The notes under the pieces were generated by a model. The model was not told the DNA's origin. It did not search any database and worked only from the letters and a program-made list of their open reading frames with translations. The position numbers were made by a program, and so were the translations under genes. A DNA stretch of 64,000 nucleotides from Pseudorhodobacter sp. MZDSW-24AT. GTDB taxonomy: Bacteria; Pseudomonadota; Alphaproteobacteria; Rhodobacterales; Rhodobacteraceae. This document shows positions 19,665-32,610 of this stretch, one piece after another. The stretch's first letter is position 1, and each line of letters starts with the position of its first letter. The stretch is from the NCBI RefSeq assembly GCF_002794355.1, contig NZ_PGOI01000002.1, forward strand, positions 1-64,000. Reading direction: 5' to 3'.

Positions 19665-20072
19665 ATGGGCCGTAAAACCATGAGAACGGCGGGCATTCTG
19701 GCAGCTGTGCTGTGGGCCGGGATCGCGCAGGCGCAAGATGTGCCGGTGGAAACCGGCGTGAACGGCGGATCGGCGGTCAGCCTGTATCTGCACCCGTTCC
19801 TTACGCCGGAAGAGGTGAGCACGCTGCGGGTGGTGGCGTCGAACGAGCAGGCCTTGTCGCTTTTCGTGAGCAGCCGGAGCGGGCATGCGGCGCTGGCCGT
19901 GTCGCCCGAGGACGGGTTCGTGCGCAGCGGGGCACCGGTGCCTTCGGCGGTGGCTTTGGGCGATTTGCCCGATGCGGCTGCGGCGCGCATGGCGGCGCTG
20001 GCCGAATGCGACAAGCTGCGCAAGGGCGCCGCGCCTTGCGTGGTGGTGCTGGAGGTTGCGCCTTCGTCTTGA
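19665..20072 (+). CDS. Secreted protein of unknown function upstream of hemA
   Basis: 135 residues with a signal peptide (MGRKTMRTAGILAAVLWAGIAQAQ) and a soluble remainder containing two Cys (AECDKL, APCVVV). A strong AGGAGG site precedes the ATG at 19665; a longer frame upstream is not needed. I recognise no domain. The 172-bp gap to hemA holds an FNR-type box, so hemA appears separately controlled. Confidence 0.75.
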   Translation: MGRKTMRTAGILAAVLWAGIAQAQDVPVETGVNGGSAVSLYLHPFLTPEEVSTLRVVASNEQALSLFVSSRSGHAALAVSPEDGFVRSGAPVPSAVALGDLPDAAAARMAALAECDKLRKGAAPCVVVLEVAPSS

Positions 20073-20138
20073 TCTGCCGGAAGTGGAGCGGTGGCCGGGG
20101 CGGGGCGTCAAATTGACCTGTTCCCTTCGGCTACCGTT

Positions 20139-20152
20139 TTGATGCATGTCAA
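20139..20152 (+). promoter_or_regulatory. FNR/FnrL-type box upstream of hemA
   Basis: TTGAT-GCAT-GTCAA matches the FNR-family pattern TTGAT-N4-ATCAA with one change. It lies 92 bp before the hemA start. In Rhodobacter sphaeroides hemA is known to be controlled by FnrL, which supports this reading. Confidence 0.75.
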
Positions 20153-20244
20153 GGCAAGCCACAGCGCTGTTGCCGGATAAGCAGGCAGAGCTGTAAGCCA
20201 ATTGTTCCCGTGCCAGCGGTGCGGGAAGACACGGAGAAGACCCG

Positions 20245-21474
20245 ATGCGTTATGATGCCGCCCTTGAGACCGCCCTGCAGCGCCTGCATGACGAAGGGCG
20301 TTACCGCACCTTCATCGACATTGAGCGGCAGAAGGGCCAGTTCCCGCATGCGGTCTGGACCCGGCCCGATGGCAGTTCCAAGGACATCACCGTGTGGTGC
20401 GGCAATGATTATCTGGGCATGGGGCAGCATCCGGTGGTGCTGAATGCGATGCACGAGGCGCTGGATGCCACCGGCGCGGGTTCGGGCGGGACGCGCAACA
20501 TCTCGGGCACCACGGTCTATCACAACCGACTGGAGGCAGAGCTGGCGGATCTGCACGGCAAGGAGGCGGCCTTGGTGTTCACCAGCGCCTATATCGCCAA
20601 TGATGCCACCCTGTCGGTGTTGCGGCAGATTTTCCCGGGGCTGATCATCTATTCCGATGCGCTGAACCATGCGAGCATGATCGAAGGCGTGCGCCGTGGC
20701 GGTGGGCTGAAGCGGATTTTCCGGCACAATGATGTGGCGCATCTGCGCGCCTTGCTGGAAGCGGATGACCCGGAGGCGCCCAAGCTGATTGCCTTTGAAT
20801 CGATCTATTCGATGGATGGCGATTTCGGCCCGATTGCCGCGATCTGCGATCTGGCCGAGGAATTCGGCGCGCTGACCTACATCGACGAAGTGCATGCCGT
20901 GGGCATGTATGGACCGCGCGGCGCAGGCGTGGCCGAGCGGGATGGGCAGATGCACCGGATCGACATCATCAACGCCACTTTGGCCAAGGCTTACGGCGTG
21001 TTTGGCGGCTATATTGCTGCAAGTGCGAAGATGGTGGATGCGGTCCGGTCTTACGCGCCGGGGTTTATTTTCACCACATCCTTGCCACCAGCGGTTGCGG
21101 CGGGTGCGGCGGCCAGCGTGCGGTTTCTGAAGACGGCCGAGGGCCAGAAACTGCGCGATTTGCAGCAATCGCATGCGCGCACGCTCAAGATGCGCCTCAA
21201 GGGTTTGGGCCTGCCGATCATCGACCACGGGTCGCATATTGTGCCTGTGCATGTGGGCGACCCCATCCATTGCAAGATGCTGTCCGATATGCTGCTGGAT
21301 CAGTTCGGCGTTTACGTGCAGCCGATCAATTTTCCCACGGTGCCGCGTGGCACGGAACGGCTGCGTTTCACGCCGTCGCCCGTGCATGATTCCCGGCAGA
21401 TCGATGCCCTGATCCGGGCGATGGATCAGCTGTGGGGACATTGTGCGCTGAATCGTGCCGAGGTCTCGGCCTGA
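20245..21474 (+). CDS. hemA: 5-Aminolevulinate synthase
   Basis: PLP enzyme condensing glycine and succinyl-CoA to 5-aminolevulinate, the first step of tetrapyrrole synthesis in alphaproteobacteria (C4 route). 409 residues, same length class as Rhodobacter HemA. Visible: [13 protein letters not shown] near 51, [11 protein letters not shown] near 78, [12 protein letters not shown] near 187, and the PLP lysine in [15 protein letters not shown] near 248. Cytoplasmic homodimer. The FnrL box upstream suggests low-oxygen induction. Confidence 0.98.
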   Translation: MRYDAALETALQRLHDEGRYRTFIDIERQKGQFPHAVWTRPDGSSKDITVWCGNDYLGMGQHPVVLNAMHEALDATGAGSGGTRNISGTTVYHNRLEAELADLHGKEAALVFTSAYIANDATLSVLRQIFPGLIIYSDALNHASMIEGVRRGGGLKRIFRHNDVAHLRALLEADDPEAPKLIAFESIYSMDGDFGPIAAICDLAEEFGALTYIDEVHAVGMYGPRGAGVAERDGQMHRIDIINATLAKAYGVFGGYIAASAKMVDAVRSYAPGFIFTTSLPPAVAAGAAASVRFLKTAEGQKLRDLQQSHARTLKMRLKGLGLPIIDHGSHIVPVHVGDPIHCKMLSDMLLDQFGVYVQPINFPTVPRGTERLRFTPSPVHDSRQIDALIRAMDQLWGHCALNRAEVSA

Positions 21475-21500
21475 AAGGTTTCTCGCAGGTGCAAAGGACC

Positions 21501-21528
21501 TTGTGCTGTGGTAACGAATCCCTAATAC
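21501..21528 (+). promoter_or_regulatory. Possible promoter for rodZ
   Basis: TTGTGC and TAATAC separated by 16 bp, 63 bp before the rodZ start. The spacer also holds GTAA-N7-CTAA, a poor CtrA-like match that I do not count as a site. Confidence 0.4.
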
Positions 21529-21590
21529 GAACAAAATGAGTCGTGATCCAAACGACGACGGGGACATGGTACTATCATGGGGCAGAGCGC

Positions 21591-22814
21591 ATGATCGGGC
21601 GGAGGGCAAAACCTTCGGAACCGGAGATGGAAAAGCCGAAAGGCTTTGATGATTTTGATCTGCGTCTGGGCGATTTGATGCGGGGCGAACGCGCCACGAT
21701 GGGCAAGTCGCTGCTGGATGTGCAGCGCGAGCTGAAGATCAAGGCCGCTTATATTGCCGCGATCGAGAATGCCGATGTTTCGGCCTTCGAGACCCAAGGA
21801 TTTGTGGCGGGCTATGTGCGGTCTTATGCGCGCTATCTGGGCATGGACCCCGACATGGCTTTCGCCCGCTTTTCGAGGGAAGCCAATTTCGAAGTGGCGC
21901 ATGGGATGAGTGCGGCGGCCTCGTCCTCGGGGATGACCGCGGCGCGCAGCCGCAGCACGCAGGTGTTCAGCGACCCCTTGGCCAACCCCAATGCCAGCTT
22001 CATTCCGCGTGGCGAGAGCATGTTTGCCCGGGTTGAGCCGGGGGCAGTAGGCTCGCTTCTGGTGCTGGTGGCGCTGATCGGGGCCATTGGCTATGGCGGC
22101 TGGTCGGTGTTGCAAGAGGTGCAGCGGGTGCAGCTTTCGCCGGTGGATCAGGCCCCCACGGTGGTGGCGGAGATTGATCCGTTGGGGAATGTGAGCGGGG
22201 CCGCACCTTTGGTGCGCTCGGCTCCGGCGGATGCGGGCACCGCGCTGGCTTCGGCCGATCCGGTGCAGCAAGGGGCCGAGGCGGTGGATCGCTTGTATCG
22301 CCCGCAGGCGCTGGATGTGCCGGTGCTGACCTCGCGCGATGGGCCGATTGCCGGGATCAACCCACGGCTGGCCGCGACAGCGGTGACGCCGGATGCGGTG
22401 AGCGCGGCGGTGGCCGAGGCGCTGGCGACCGAAGCGCAGCCTGTGCAGGTGGTGGCCGAGGCACAGCCGGGGGTGGAGCTTCTGGCGGTGCGCCCGTCTT
22501 GGGTGCGGGTGTCGGCGGCGGATGGCACGGTGCTCTTCGAGAAGATTCTGGATGCAGGCGAACGCTGGGCGGTGCCACAGCTGGAAGCGCCGCCGGTGTT
22601 GCGGGCGGGCAATTCCGGCTCGCTTTACTTCGCGGTGAACGGCCAGACCTATGGCCCGGCTGCGCCCGGCGCACAGGTGGTGCGCAATGTGGCGCTGTCG
22701 CCCGAAGCGCTGACCGAGAAATTCGCGGTGGCGGATCTGAGCCGCGACGCGGATCTGGCGGCGATTGTGAACGTGGCGGATGCCTCGCAGGTGCTGCCTG
22801 CGGCGACCGAGTAA
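21591..22814 (+). CDS. rodZ: RodZ-like cell-shape protein (HTH, TM, DUF4115)
   Basis: Links the MreB cytoskeleton to the elongation machinery at the inner membrane. 407 residues from the ATG at 21591. The N-terminal cytoplasmic helix-turn-helix (about 20-95) contains LGDLMRGERATMGKSLLDVQ and VAGYVRSYARYLGM. One TM helix (GSLLVLVALIGAIGYGGW) lies near 155-172, followed by a Pro/Ala-rich periplasmic linker and a C-terminal DUF4115 domain (WVRVSAADGTVLFEKIL). It precedes ispG, an arrangement common in alphaproteobacteria. GTG starts further upstream are possible. Confidence 0.85.
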   Translation: MIGRRAKPSEPEMEKPKGFDDFDLRLGDLMRGERATMGKSLLDVQRELKIKAAYIAAIENADVSAFETQGFVAGYVRSYARYLGMDPDMAFARFSREANFEVAHGMSAAASSSGMTAARSRSTQVFSDPLANPNASFIPRGESMFARVEPGAVGSLLVLVALIGAIGYGGWSVLQEVQRVQLSPVDQAPTVVAEIDPLGNVSGAAPLVRSAPADAGTALASADPVQQGAEAVDRLYRPQALDVPVLTSRDGPIAGINPRLAATAVTPDAVSAAVAEALATEAQPVQVVAEAQPGVELLAVRPSWVRVSAADGTVLFEKILDAGERWAVPQLEAPPVLRAGNSGSLYFAVNGQTYGPAAPGAQVVRNVALSPEALTEKFAVADLSRDADLAAIVNVADASQVLPAATE

Positions 22815-22848
22815 GCCGCGCCCAAATCTGGCAAACGTGATGACTGAC

Positions 22849-22880
22849 GCCGCCCTTGGCATTGCCGGGGCGGCTTTGTC
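22849..22880 (+). terminator. Terminator-like hairpin between rodZ and ispG
   Basis: GCCGCCC (22849-22855) and GGGCGGC (22868-22874) pair, followed by TTTGTC. The T-run is short, so read-through into ispG is likely. Confidence 0.45.
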
Positions 22881-22918
22881 GTATTATCCATGGGCAAACC
22901 TTTGAGGAAGCGCGCAGC

Positions 22919-24040
22919 ATGAGCCACAACCCTGTTCGTCCTTGGCGCAATATCTATCGCCGGAAATCGCGGCAGATCCGGGTCGGCAAGGTGCTGGTCG
23001 GAGGGGATGCGCCGATCTCGGTGCAGACGATGACCAACACGCTGACCACCGATGTGGCGGCGACGATCGCGCAGATCCAGCGCGCGGCGATTGCCGGGGC
23101 CGATATCGTGCGGGTGTCAACGCCGGACCGGGAAAGCACGCTGGCCTTGCGCGAGATTTGTGCCGAAAGCCCGGTGCCGATCGTGGCGGATATCCATTTC
23201 CACTACAAGCGCGCGATCGAGGCGGCCGAGGCGGGCGCGGCCTGCCTGCGGATCAACCCGGGCAATATCGGCGATGCCAAGCGCGTGGCCGAGGTGGTGA
23301 AGGCGGCGAAGGATCATGGCTGTTCGATCCGCATCGGCGTGAATGCGGGGTCTTTGGAAAAGCACCTTTTGGACAAATACGGCGAGCCTTGCCCGGATGC
23401 GATGGTCGAATCCGGCATGGACCATATCAAGCTGTTGCAGGACAACGACTTTCACGAGTTCAAGATTTCTGTGAAAGCATCCGACGTGTTCATGGCGGCG
23501 GCGGCCTATCAGCAACTGGCCGAAGCGACGGATGCGCCGATCCATCTGGGGATCACCGAGGCCGGGGGGCTGGTGTCGGGCACGGTGAAATCGGCGATCG
23601 GTCTGGGCAATCTTTTGTGGATGGGGATTGGCGACACGATCCGGGTGAGCCTGTCGGCAGACCCGGTGGAAGAGGTGAAGGTTGGCTTCGAGATCCTGAA
23701 ATCGCTGGGCCTGCGGCACCGGGGCGTGACGATCATTTCCTGCCCGTCCTGCGCGCGGCAAGGCTTTGACGTGATCAAGACGGTCAGCGCATTGGAAGAC
23801 CGTTTGGCGCATGTGACGACGAGCCTGTCCTTGTCGATCATCGGCTGTGTGGTGAACGGGCCGGGCGAGGCGCTGATGACCGATATCGGCTTTACCGGCG
23901 GCGGGGCCGGGTCGGGGATGGTGTATCTGGCGGGCAAGCAAAGCCATAAGCTGGGCAATGAGGCAATGATCGACCATATCGTCGAACTGGTCGAGAAAAA
24001 GGCGGCCGAGATCGAGGCGGCTGCAGAAGCGGCGGAATAG
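22919..24040 (+). CDS. ispG: 4-Hydroxy-3-methylbut-2-enyl diphosphate synthase
   Basis: [4Fe-4S] enzyme of the MEP isoprenoid pathway that converts MEcPP to HMBPP. 373 residues. Cluster cysteines are in [13 protein letters not shown] near 270 and [11 protein letters not shown] near 305, and the N-terminal half forms a TIM barrel ([12 protein letters not shown] near 35, [11 protein letters not shown] near 88). The ATG at 22919 begins [11 protein letters not shown]; upstream codons are not family-like. It is followed by paired palindromes and the convergent mnmA. Confidence 0.97.
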   Translation: MSHNPVRPWRNIYRRKSRQIRVGKVLVGGDAPISVQTMTNTLTTDVAATIAQIQRAAIAGADIVRVSTPDRESTLALREICAESPVPIVADIHFHYKRAIEAAEAGAACLRINPGNIGDAKRVAEVVKAAKDHGCSIRIGVNAGSLEKHLLDKYGEPCPDAMVESGMDHIKLLQDNDFHEFKISVKASDVFMAAAAYQQLAEATDAPIHLGITEAGGLVSGTVKSAIGLGNLLWMGIGDTIRVSLSADPVEEVKVGFEILKSLGLRHRGVTIISCPSCARQGFDVIKTVSALEDRLAHVTTSLSLSIIGCVVNGPGEALMTDIGFTGGGAGSGMVYLAGKQSHKLGNEAMIDHIVELVEKKAAEIEAAAEAAE

Positions 24041-24042
24041 GA

Positions 24043-24101
24043 CGAATTTTCTGCGAAAATTCGGCGCCCGGCGGGGGGACCGAATATTCGCAGAATATTC
24101 G
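24043..24101. repeat. Two mutually inverted palindromes after ispG
   Basis: The first, 24043-24063, has CGAATTTT and AAAATTCG arms around CTGCG. The second, 24081-24101, has CGAATATT and AATATTCG arms around CGCAG. Each is a stem-loop, the loops are complementary, and the second is the reverse complement of the first with two mismatches. It occupies most of the 67 bp between the convergent ispG and mnmA stops, so it may act as a two-way terminator or be a REP-like unit. Confidence 0.8.
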
Positions 24102-24107
24102 TGCCTG

Positions 24108-25244
24108 TCAGCGCCCGCGCCAGACCCAGCCGCCGCCCAGCACCCGGCTGCCTTCGGGGGCATAGAAGACGCAAGCCTGTCCAGCGCTGACGCCATCTTC
24201 GGGGTCCAGCAATTCCACCTCGGCCTCGGTGGCCGAGAGCGGCCGGATCACCGCCGGGCGCGGTGGCCGGGTGGAGCGCACCTTGACATGCACATGCCAT
24301 TCGGCGGCGGAGTCGAAGGGCGCGTCGCCCAGCCAGTTCACCTCGCGCACGGGGACCGTGCGGGTGGCCAGCGATTCGCGCGGGCCCACGATCACCCGGC
24401 GGCTTTCTGGATCGAGCCGCACCACATAGAGCGGATCGCCCAAGCCGCCGATGCCCAGACCCTTGCGCTGACCGATGGTGTAATGGATCACCCCGCGGTG
24501 CTGGCCCAGCACGCGGCCTTCGAGATCGACGATCTCACCCGGATCGGCGGCACCGGGGCGCAGCTTTTCGATCACGGCGGCGTAATTGCCATTCGGGACA
24601 AAACAGATGTCCTGGCTGTCGGGCTTGTCGGCCACCGGCAGGCCGTATTTCGCCGCCAGCGCCCGGGTTTCCGCCTTGGAGGCCAGATGGCCCAAGGGGA
24701 AGCGCAGGTAATCGAGCTGTTCGGCCGTGGTGGAAAAAAGGAAATAGCTCTGGTCGCGGCCCGCATCGGCGGCAGAATGCAGCTCTGGTCCGGCAGCGCC
24801 TTGTTTGCGTTGGATATAATGGCCGGTTGCCATGCAATCGGCCTCCAGATCGCGGGCGGTGGCGAGCAGGTCTTTGAACTTCACCCGTTCGTTGCAGCGG
24901 ATGCAGGGCACGGGCGTGGCCCCGGCCAGATAGGCATCGGCAAACTCTTCCATCACGGCTTCGCGGAAGGTGTTTTCGTAATCGAGCACGTAATGCGGAA
25001 AGCCCATGGTTTCGGCCACGCGGCGCGCATCGTGGATGTCGCGCCCCGCACAGCAGGCGCCTTTCTTGGCCAGCGCGGCGCCATGGTCATAAAGCTGCAG
25101 GGTGACGCCCACCACATCATAGCCTTCTTCCTTGAGCATCGCCGCCACGACCGACGAATCCACGCCCCCCGACATCGCCACCACGACACGGGTGGCAGCG
25201 GGCGGCTTTGGCAGCCCCAGCGAATTGAGCGGGTGGTCCAGCAT
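24108..25244 (-). CDS. mnmA: tRNA-specific 2-thiouridylase MnmA
   Basis: Installs sulfur at uridine-34 of Lys, Glu and Gln tRNAs. 378 residues. The ATP PP-loop [10 protein letters not shown] is near 24-33. The nucleophile Cys is in [15 protein letters not shown] near 110, and the second catalytic Cys in [15 protein letters not shown] near 210. The C-terminal beta-barrels bind tRNA ([18 protein letters not shown]). The start [10 protein letters not shown] at 25244 has AAAGG upstream; a longer frame is less likely. It is divergent from sciP. Confidence 0.96.
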   Translation of the reverse strand: MLDHPLNSLGLPKPPAATRVVVAMSGGVDSSVVAAMLKEEGYDVVGVTLQLYDHGAALAKKGACCAGRDIHDARRVAETMGFPHYVLDYENTFREAVMEEFADAYLAGATPVPCIRCNERVKFKDLLATARDLEADCMATGHYIQRKQGAAGPELHSAADAGRDQSYFLFSTTAEQLDYLRFPLGHLASKAETRALAAKYGLPVADKPDSQDICFVPNGNYAAVIEKLRPGAADPGEIVDLEGRVLGQHRGVIHYTIGQRKGLGIGGLGDPLYVVRLDPESRRVIVGPRESLATRTVPVREVNWLGDAPFDSAAEWHVHVKVRSTRPPRPAVIRPLSATEAEVELLDPEDGVSAGQACVFYAPEGSRVLGGGWVWRGR

Positions 25245-25386
25245 GGCATTACCTTTCAGGAATTGCGCGCAATATAGGAAAATGCGCGACACTCTCAACC
25301 CCTGCCGTGCCGATGCCTTCACCATCGCTTAAGTCCGATGCCGCACCTTGGCCGCACTCCGGGTGGTTCAACGGGAAGTTTTCGCC

Positions 25387-25665
25387 ATGTATCTCAAACG
25401 TGTGGATGGCCCGCGACAGGTGACCCTGCCCGATGGCAGCATCCTGACGCGGGCGGATTTGCCGGCGCCGGACACGCGGCGCTGGGTGGCCAGCCGCAAG
25501 GCGGTGGTGGTGCGGGCGGTGGTGCATGGGCTGATCACCGAGGCAGAGGCGCTGGAGCGCTATGCCCTCTCGGAAGAGGAGTTTGCGCTGTGGCGGCAGG
25601 CGGTGGCACAGCATGGTGAAAACGCGCTGAAAGTGACGGCTCTTCAGCGCTATCGACAACTTTGA
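25387..25665 (+). CDS. sciP: CtrA inhibitor SciP (DUF1153)
   Basis: A small DNA-binding protein that in Caulobacter blocks CtrA-dependent transcription during the cell cycle. 92 residues, matching the family length: MYLKRVDGPRQVTLPDGSIL, then TRRWVASRKAVVVRAVVHGL and a helix-turn-helix (ALERYALSEEEFALWRQAV), ending ENALKVTALQRYRQL. The start at 25387 follows a GGGAAG site. It is 92 bp upstream of ctrA on the same strand, which supports the identity. Confidence 0.9.
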   Translation: MYLKRVDGPRQVTLPDGSILTRADLPAPDTRRWVASRKAVVVRAVVHGLITEAEALERYALSEEEFALWRQAVAQHGENALKVTALQRYRQL

Positions 25666-25692
25666 ATTGTTTTTATGTCGCGCTCAGGCAGA

Positions 25693-25709
25693 GTAACCGT
25701 CAGTTAACC
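25693..25709 (+). promoter_or_regulatory. CtrA-type box upstream of ctrA
   Basis: GTAA-CCGTCAG-TTAACC, close to the CtrA consensus TTAA-N7-TTAA(C), 49 bp before the ctrA start. A second TTAAC half-site follows at 25727. This suggests autoregulation of ctrA, as known in Caulobacter. Confidence 0.65.
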
Positions 25710-25757
25710 ATTCAAGGTCAGTGTCGTTAACGGAGTCGGTTGTTGCGGAGTTTGTAC

Positions 25758-26465
25758 ATGCGTATTCTACTTGTTGAGGATGACCCCACCACATCGCGCA
25801 GCATCGAACTGATGCTGACACATGCCAATCTGAACGTCTATTGCACCGATCTGGGCGAGGACGGGGTCGATCTGGCAAAGCTTTATGACTATGATCTGAT
25901 CCTGCTTGACCTGAACCTGCCCGACATGTCCGGGCATGAGGTGTTGCGCCAATTGCGTCTGGCACGGATCGAGACGCCGATCCTGATCTTGTCAGGCTCG
26001 GACGACACCGACTCCAAGTTGAAGGGTTTTGGTTTTGGCGCAGATGATTACCTGACCAAGCCCTTTCACCGCGAAGAACTGGTGGCGCGCATCCATGCCA
26101 TCATCCGCCGGTCAAAAGGGCATAGCCAATCCGTGATCATCACCGGCAAGGTCAATGTGAATTTGGATGCCAAGACCGTGGAGGTGGAAGGCAAGGCCGT
26201 GCATCTAACCGGCAAGGAGTATCAGATGCTGGAGCTTTTGTCGTTGCGCAAGGGGACGACACTGACAAAGGAGATGTTCCTGAACCATCTTTATGGCGGG
26301 ATGGATGAGCCTGAGCTGAAGATCATTGATGTGTTCATCTGCAAGCTGCGCAAGAAGCTGGCCGAGGCCACGGGCGGGCAGAATTACATTGAGACGGTCT
26401 GGGGCCGGGGCTATGTGCTGCGCGATCCGGTGGGGGTGTCACGCAAGCTGGCGGCGACGGCCTGA
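25758..26465 (+). CDS. ctrA: Cell-cycle response regulator CtrA
   Basis: OmpR-class response regulator; in Rhodobacter it controls motility and gene-transfer-agent genes. 235 residues. The receiver domain (1-120) has the phosphoacceptor Asp51 in [13 protein letters not shown], acidic pocket VEDDP at 6-10 and conserved Lys in [12 protein letters not shown]. The winged-helix DNA-binding domain (125-225) has [25 protein letters not shown] and [13 protein letters not shown]. The ATG at 25758 is the normal CtrA start. A CtrA box lies upstream, and a 1.6-kb repeat region follows. Confidence 0.97.
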   Translation: MRILLVEDDPTTSRSIELMLTHANLNVYCTDLGEDGVDLAKLYDYDLILLDLNLPDMSGHEVLRQLRLARIETPILILSGSDDTDSKLKGFGFGADDYLTKPFHREELVARIHAIIRRSKGHSQSVIITGKVNVNLDAKTVEVEGKAVHLTGKEYQMLELLSLRKGTTLTKEMFLNHLYGGMDEPELKIIDVFICKLRKKLAEATGGQNYIETVWGRGYVLRDPVGVSRKLAATA

Positions 26466-26639
26466 AACCCTGTTCCGCGGCGCTGCTGCCCTGTTGGCGC
26501 AGAGAGATGTGCCGCGGGGGACACGGCGGTTTTGGCGCTCTGCCGCGCGTGGTGTTTGGCTCTAGGGCGGCGGAAAGCGATGGTTGGTGTGGTCACACCT
26601 TTGTCTGTGCGAAGGCGAAGGTGGCGCGCGCCCGGGCGC

Positions 26640-26996
26640 TTGCTTTCGTGCGCGATGGCGCGACTCCTGTGCAGAAGAGGTGGGGGGCTGGTGCCTACGG
26701 TCGCAGGGGCACCCGGTATGGGGATTGGTGCTTGCCGCGATGGATCGAGGCGTGTTTGCTCTCGTGTGCGGTGGCGGGCCTGCGGTGCAGATGAGGCGGG
26801 GGGCTGGTGCTAATGGCAGCAGGGGCACCCGGTATCGGGATTGATGTTTGCCGCGATGTATCGAGGGGCGTTTGCGTTCGTGCGCGGTGGCGGGCCTGCT
26901 GTGCAGATGAGGCGGGGGTCTTGTGCCCACGGCCGCTGGGGCACCCGGTTTGGGGATTGATGCTTACTGCGATGTATTGAGGGGCGTTTGCGGTTT
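26640..26996. repeat. Tandem array of a 116-bp unit, three copies
   Basis: Units start at 26640, 26756 and 26872, with a fragment from 26988. Each begins TTGCTTTCGTGCGCG (or variant) and contains GCAGATGAGGCGGGGGG, GGGGCACCCGGT and CCGCGATG. The period is exactly 116, not a multiple of three, so the array is not a coding repeat. Copies differ by scattered substitutions, mostly without indels. Confidence 0.9.
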
Positions 26997-27143
26997 TCTG
27001 CTGAAAGGCGGGCGTGAGGGAGAAAGGCCGGCCTGACCGGGGGGAGGTCGGACGGCGTGTGGACGGTGACGCGAAGGCGAGGCCTTGACGAGAAACAGAG
27101 GAAAAGCTCGGTGCATGAAGCAGAATTTCTGCTGTGCGCTTCG

Positions 27144-27920
27144 GATCGCCGCCTTCGGGCTGTAAGCGGACCGGATAGGCTGTGTGCGCGCTTTCGTCTT
27201 GCAGGCGCGGGAGGACAGCTTGGCGATTGGGATCGTTGTCTTTGGGCTGTGAGCGGACTGGATCGGCTGTGTGTGCGCCTTCGTTTTGCAGGCGCGGGGG
27301 GACGGCTTGGCGATTGGGATCGTTGTCTTTGGGCTGTGATCGGACCGGATCTGCTGTGTGCGCGCCATCGTCTTGCAGGTGCGGGGGGGCAGTTTGGCGC
27401 TTGTGATCGCCGCCTTTGGGCTTTGGGCGGACCAGATCGGTTGTGCGCGCGCTTTCGTCTTGCAGGCGCGGGGGGGCAGTTTGGCGCTTGTGATCGCCGC
27501 TTTTGGGCTTTGGGCGGACCGGATCGGCTGGGTGCGCGCCTCCGTCTTGCAGGCGCGTGGGGGCAGCTTGGCGCTTGTGATCGCCGCTTATGGGCTTTGG
27601 GCGGACCGGATCGGCTGGGTGCGCGCTTTCGTTTTGCAGGTGCGGGAGGACAGCTTGGCGCTTGTGATGCCGTCTTTCGGCTGTGTGCGGACTGGATCGG
27701 CTGCGGGCGCGCCTCTGCCTTGCGGGCGCGGGGGGCAGATTGGCGCTTGTGATCGCCGCCTTTGGGCTTTGGGCGGACTGGATCGGCTGTGGGCGTGCCT
27801 CTGCCTTGCAGGCGCGGGGGGCAGCTTGGCGCTTGTGATCGCCGCTTTTGGGCTTTGGGCGGACCGGATCGTCTGGATGCGCGCCTCTGTCTTGCGGGCG
27901 CGGGGGGACGGCTTGTTTTG
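27144..27920. repeat. Tandem array of an 87-bp unit, about nine copies
   Basis: Copies begin at 27144, 27231, 27318, 27405, 27492, 27579, 27666, 27751 and 27837. The spacing is 87 bp six times, then 85 and 86. Each has GATCGCCGCCTTTGGGCT, GCGGACCGGATCGGCTG, TTTCGTCTTGCAGGCGCG and CAGCTTGGCGCTTGTG. 87 is a multiple of three, so several frames stay open. The hydrophobic plus-strand frame (22 of 29 third positions G or C in the unit at 27405) is broken by stops in the first three units. Confidence 0.92.
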
Positions 27921-27953
27921 CCTTCAGCGGGGGGGCCTGTCGCTGTGTGTTGA

Positions 27954-32254
<4,301 letters not shown>

Positions 32255-32281
32255 GGCTTTATTCACCTTTTGTTCTCACTT

Positions 32282-32296
32282 GTTCTTAAAAAGTTC
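32282..32296 (+). promoter_or_regulatory. LexA-type box (GTTC-N7-GTTC)
   Basis: GTTC-TTAAAAA-GTTC matches the direct-repeat SOS box of alphaproteobacteria. A further GTTC lies at 32272-32275. The box is 59 bp before the start of a 39-codon membrane peptide. From base composition roughly one such match is expected by chance across the window, so its location is the main support. Confidence 0.55.
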
Positions 32297-32354
32297 TTTA
32301 CAGACTCAGGGAATCCATGAGAACAATATGGCAACACGCAAACAGGAGGATGCG

Positions 32355-32474
32355 ATGGTTGCCCAAGTCAAGGATATCGTCACCCGGTCGCGCGCGACCC
32401 TGATTGAAGATCTGCTGGGCGTGGCGGCGCTGTTTGCCATCCTGTTTGTTTGCTTGTCCTTTACCTCGCTCTGA
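32355..32474 (+). CDS. 39-residue single-pass membrane peptide, possibly SOS-induced
   Basis: Begins MVAQVKDIVTRSRATL and has one hydrophobic helix (LLGVAALFAILFVCLSF). A near-perfect AGGAGG lies five bases before the ATG at 32355. An upstream in-frame ATG at 32328 would add nine residues but has no ribosome site. A LexA-type box precedes it and a strong terminator follows, giving a self-contained transcript of about 300 nt. The layout resembles SidA of Caulobacter, a tiny SOS-induced division inhibitor, but there is no demonstrable homology. The function is unknown. Confidence 0.65.
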   Translation: MVAQVKDIVTRSRATLIEDLLGVAALFAILFVCLSFTSL

Positions 32475-32554
32475 CACTGCCTGCGGTCTGCCGATCGCGC
32501 GTTTTTCTGCATCTGTCCCCAAGTGATGCCCGCGCGCGCACCAGACACGCCACT

Positions 32555-32593
32555 GGCCGCCGCCGTCTTTCAGACGTGCGGCGGTTTTTTTTT
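32555..32593 (+). terminator. Strong Rho-independent terminator after the small membrane peptide
   Basis: CCGCCGTC and a partly bulged GACGTGCGGCGG form a stem, followed by nine T residues (32585-32593). It ends the transcript of the small peptide gene before the convergent iron-sulfur scaffold gene. Confidence 0.8.
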
Positions 32594-32610
32594 ACGCCGG
32601 GGCGCGCAGG

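Noticed and set aside
21511-21526. CtrA-like GTAA-N7-CTAA before rodZ
   Set aside because: Two mismatches to the consensus; it overlaps a plausible promoter instead.
26640-27920. CRISPR array
   Set aside because: Units are contiguous with no spacer and are too long; no cas genes are nearby.
32286-32300. TTAA-N7-TTTA read as a CtrA site over the LexA-type box
   Set aside because: One mismatch and no CtrA-type target; the LexA reading is exact.
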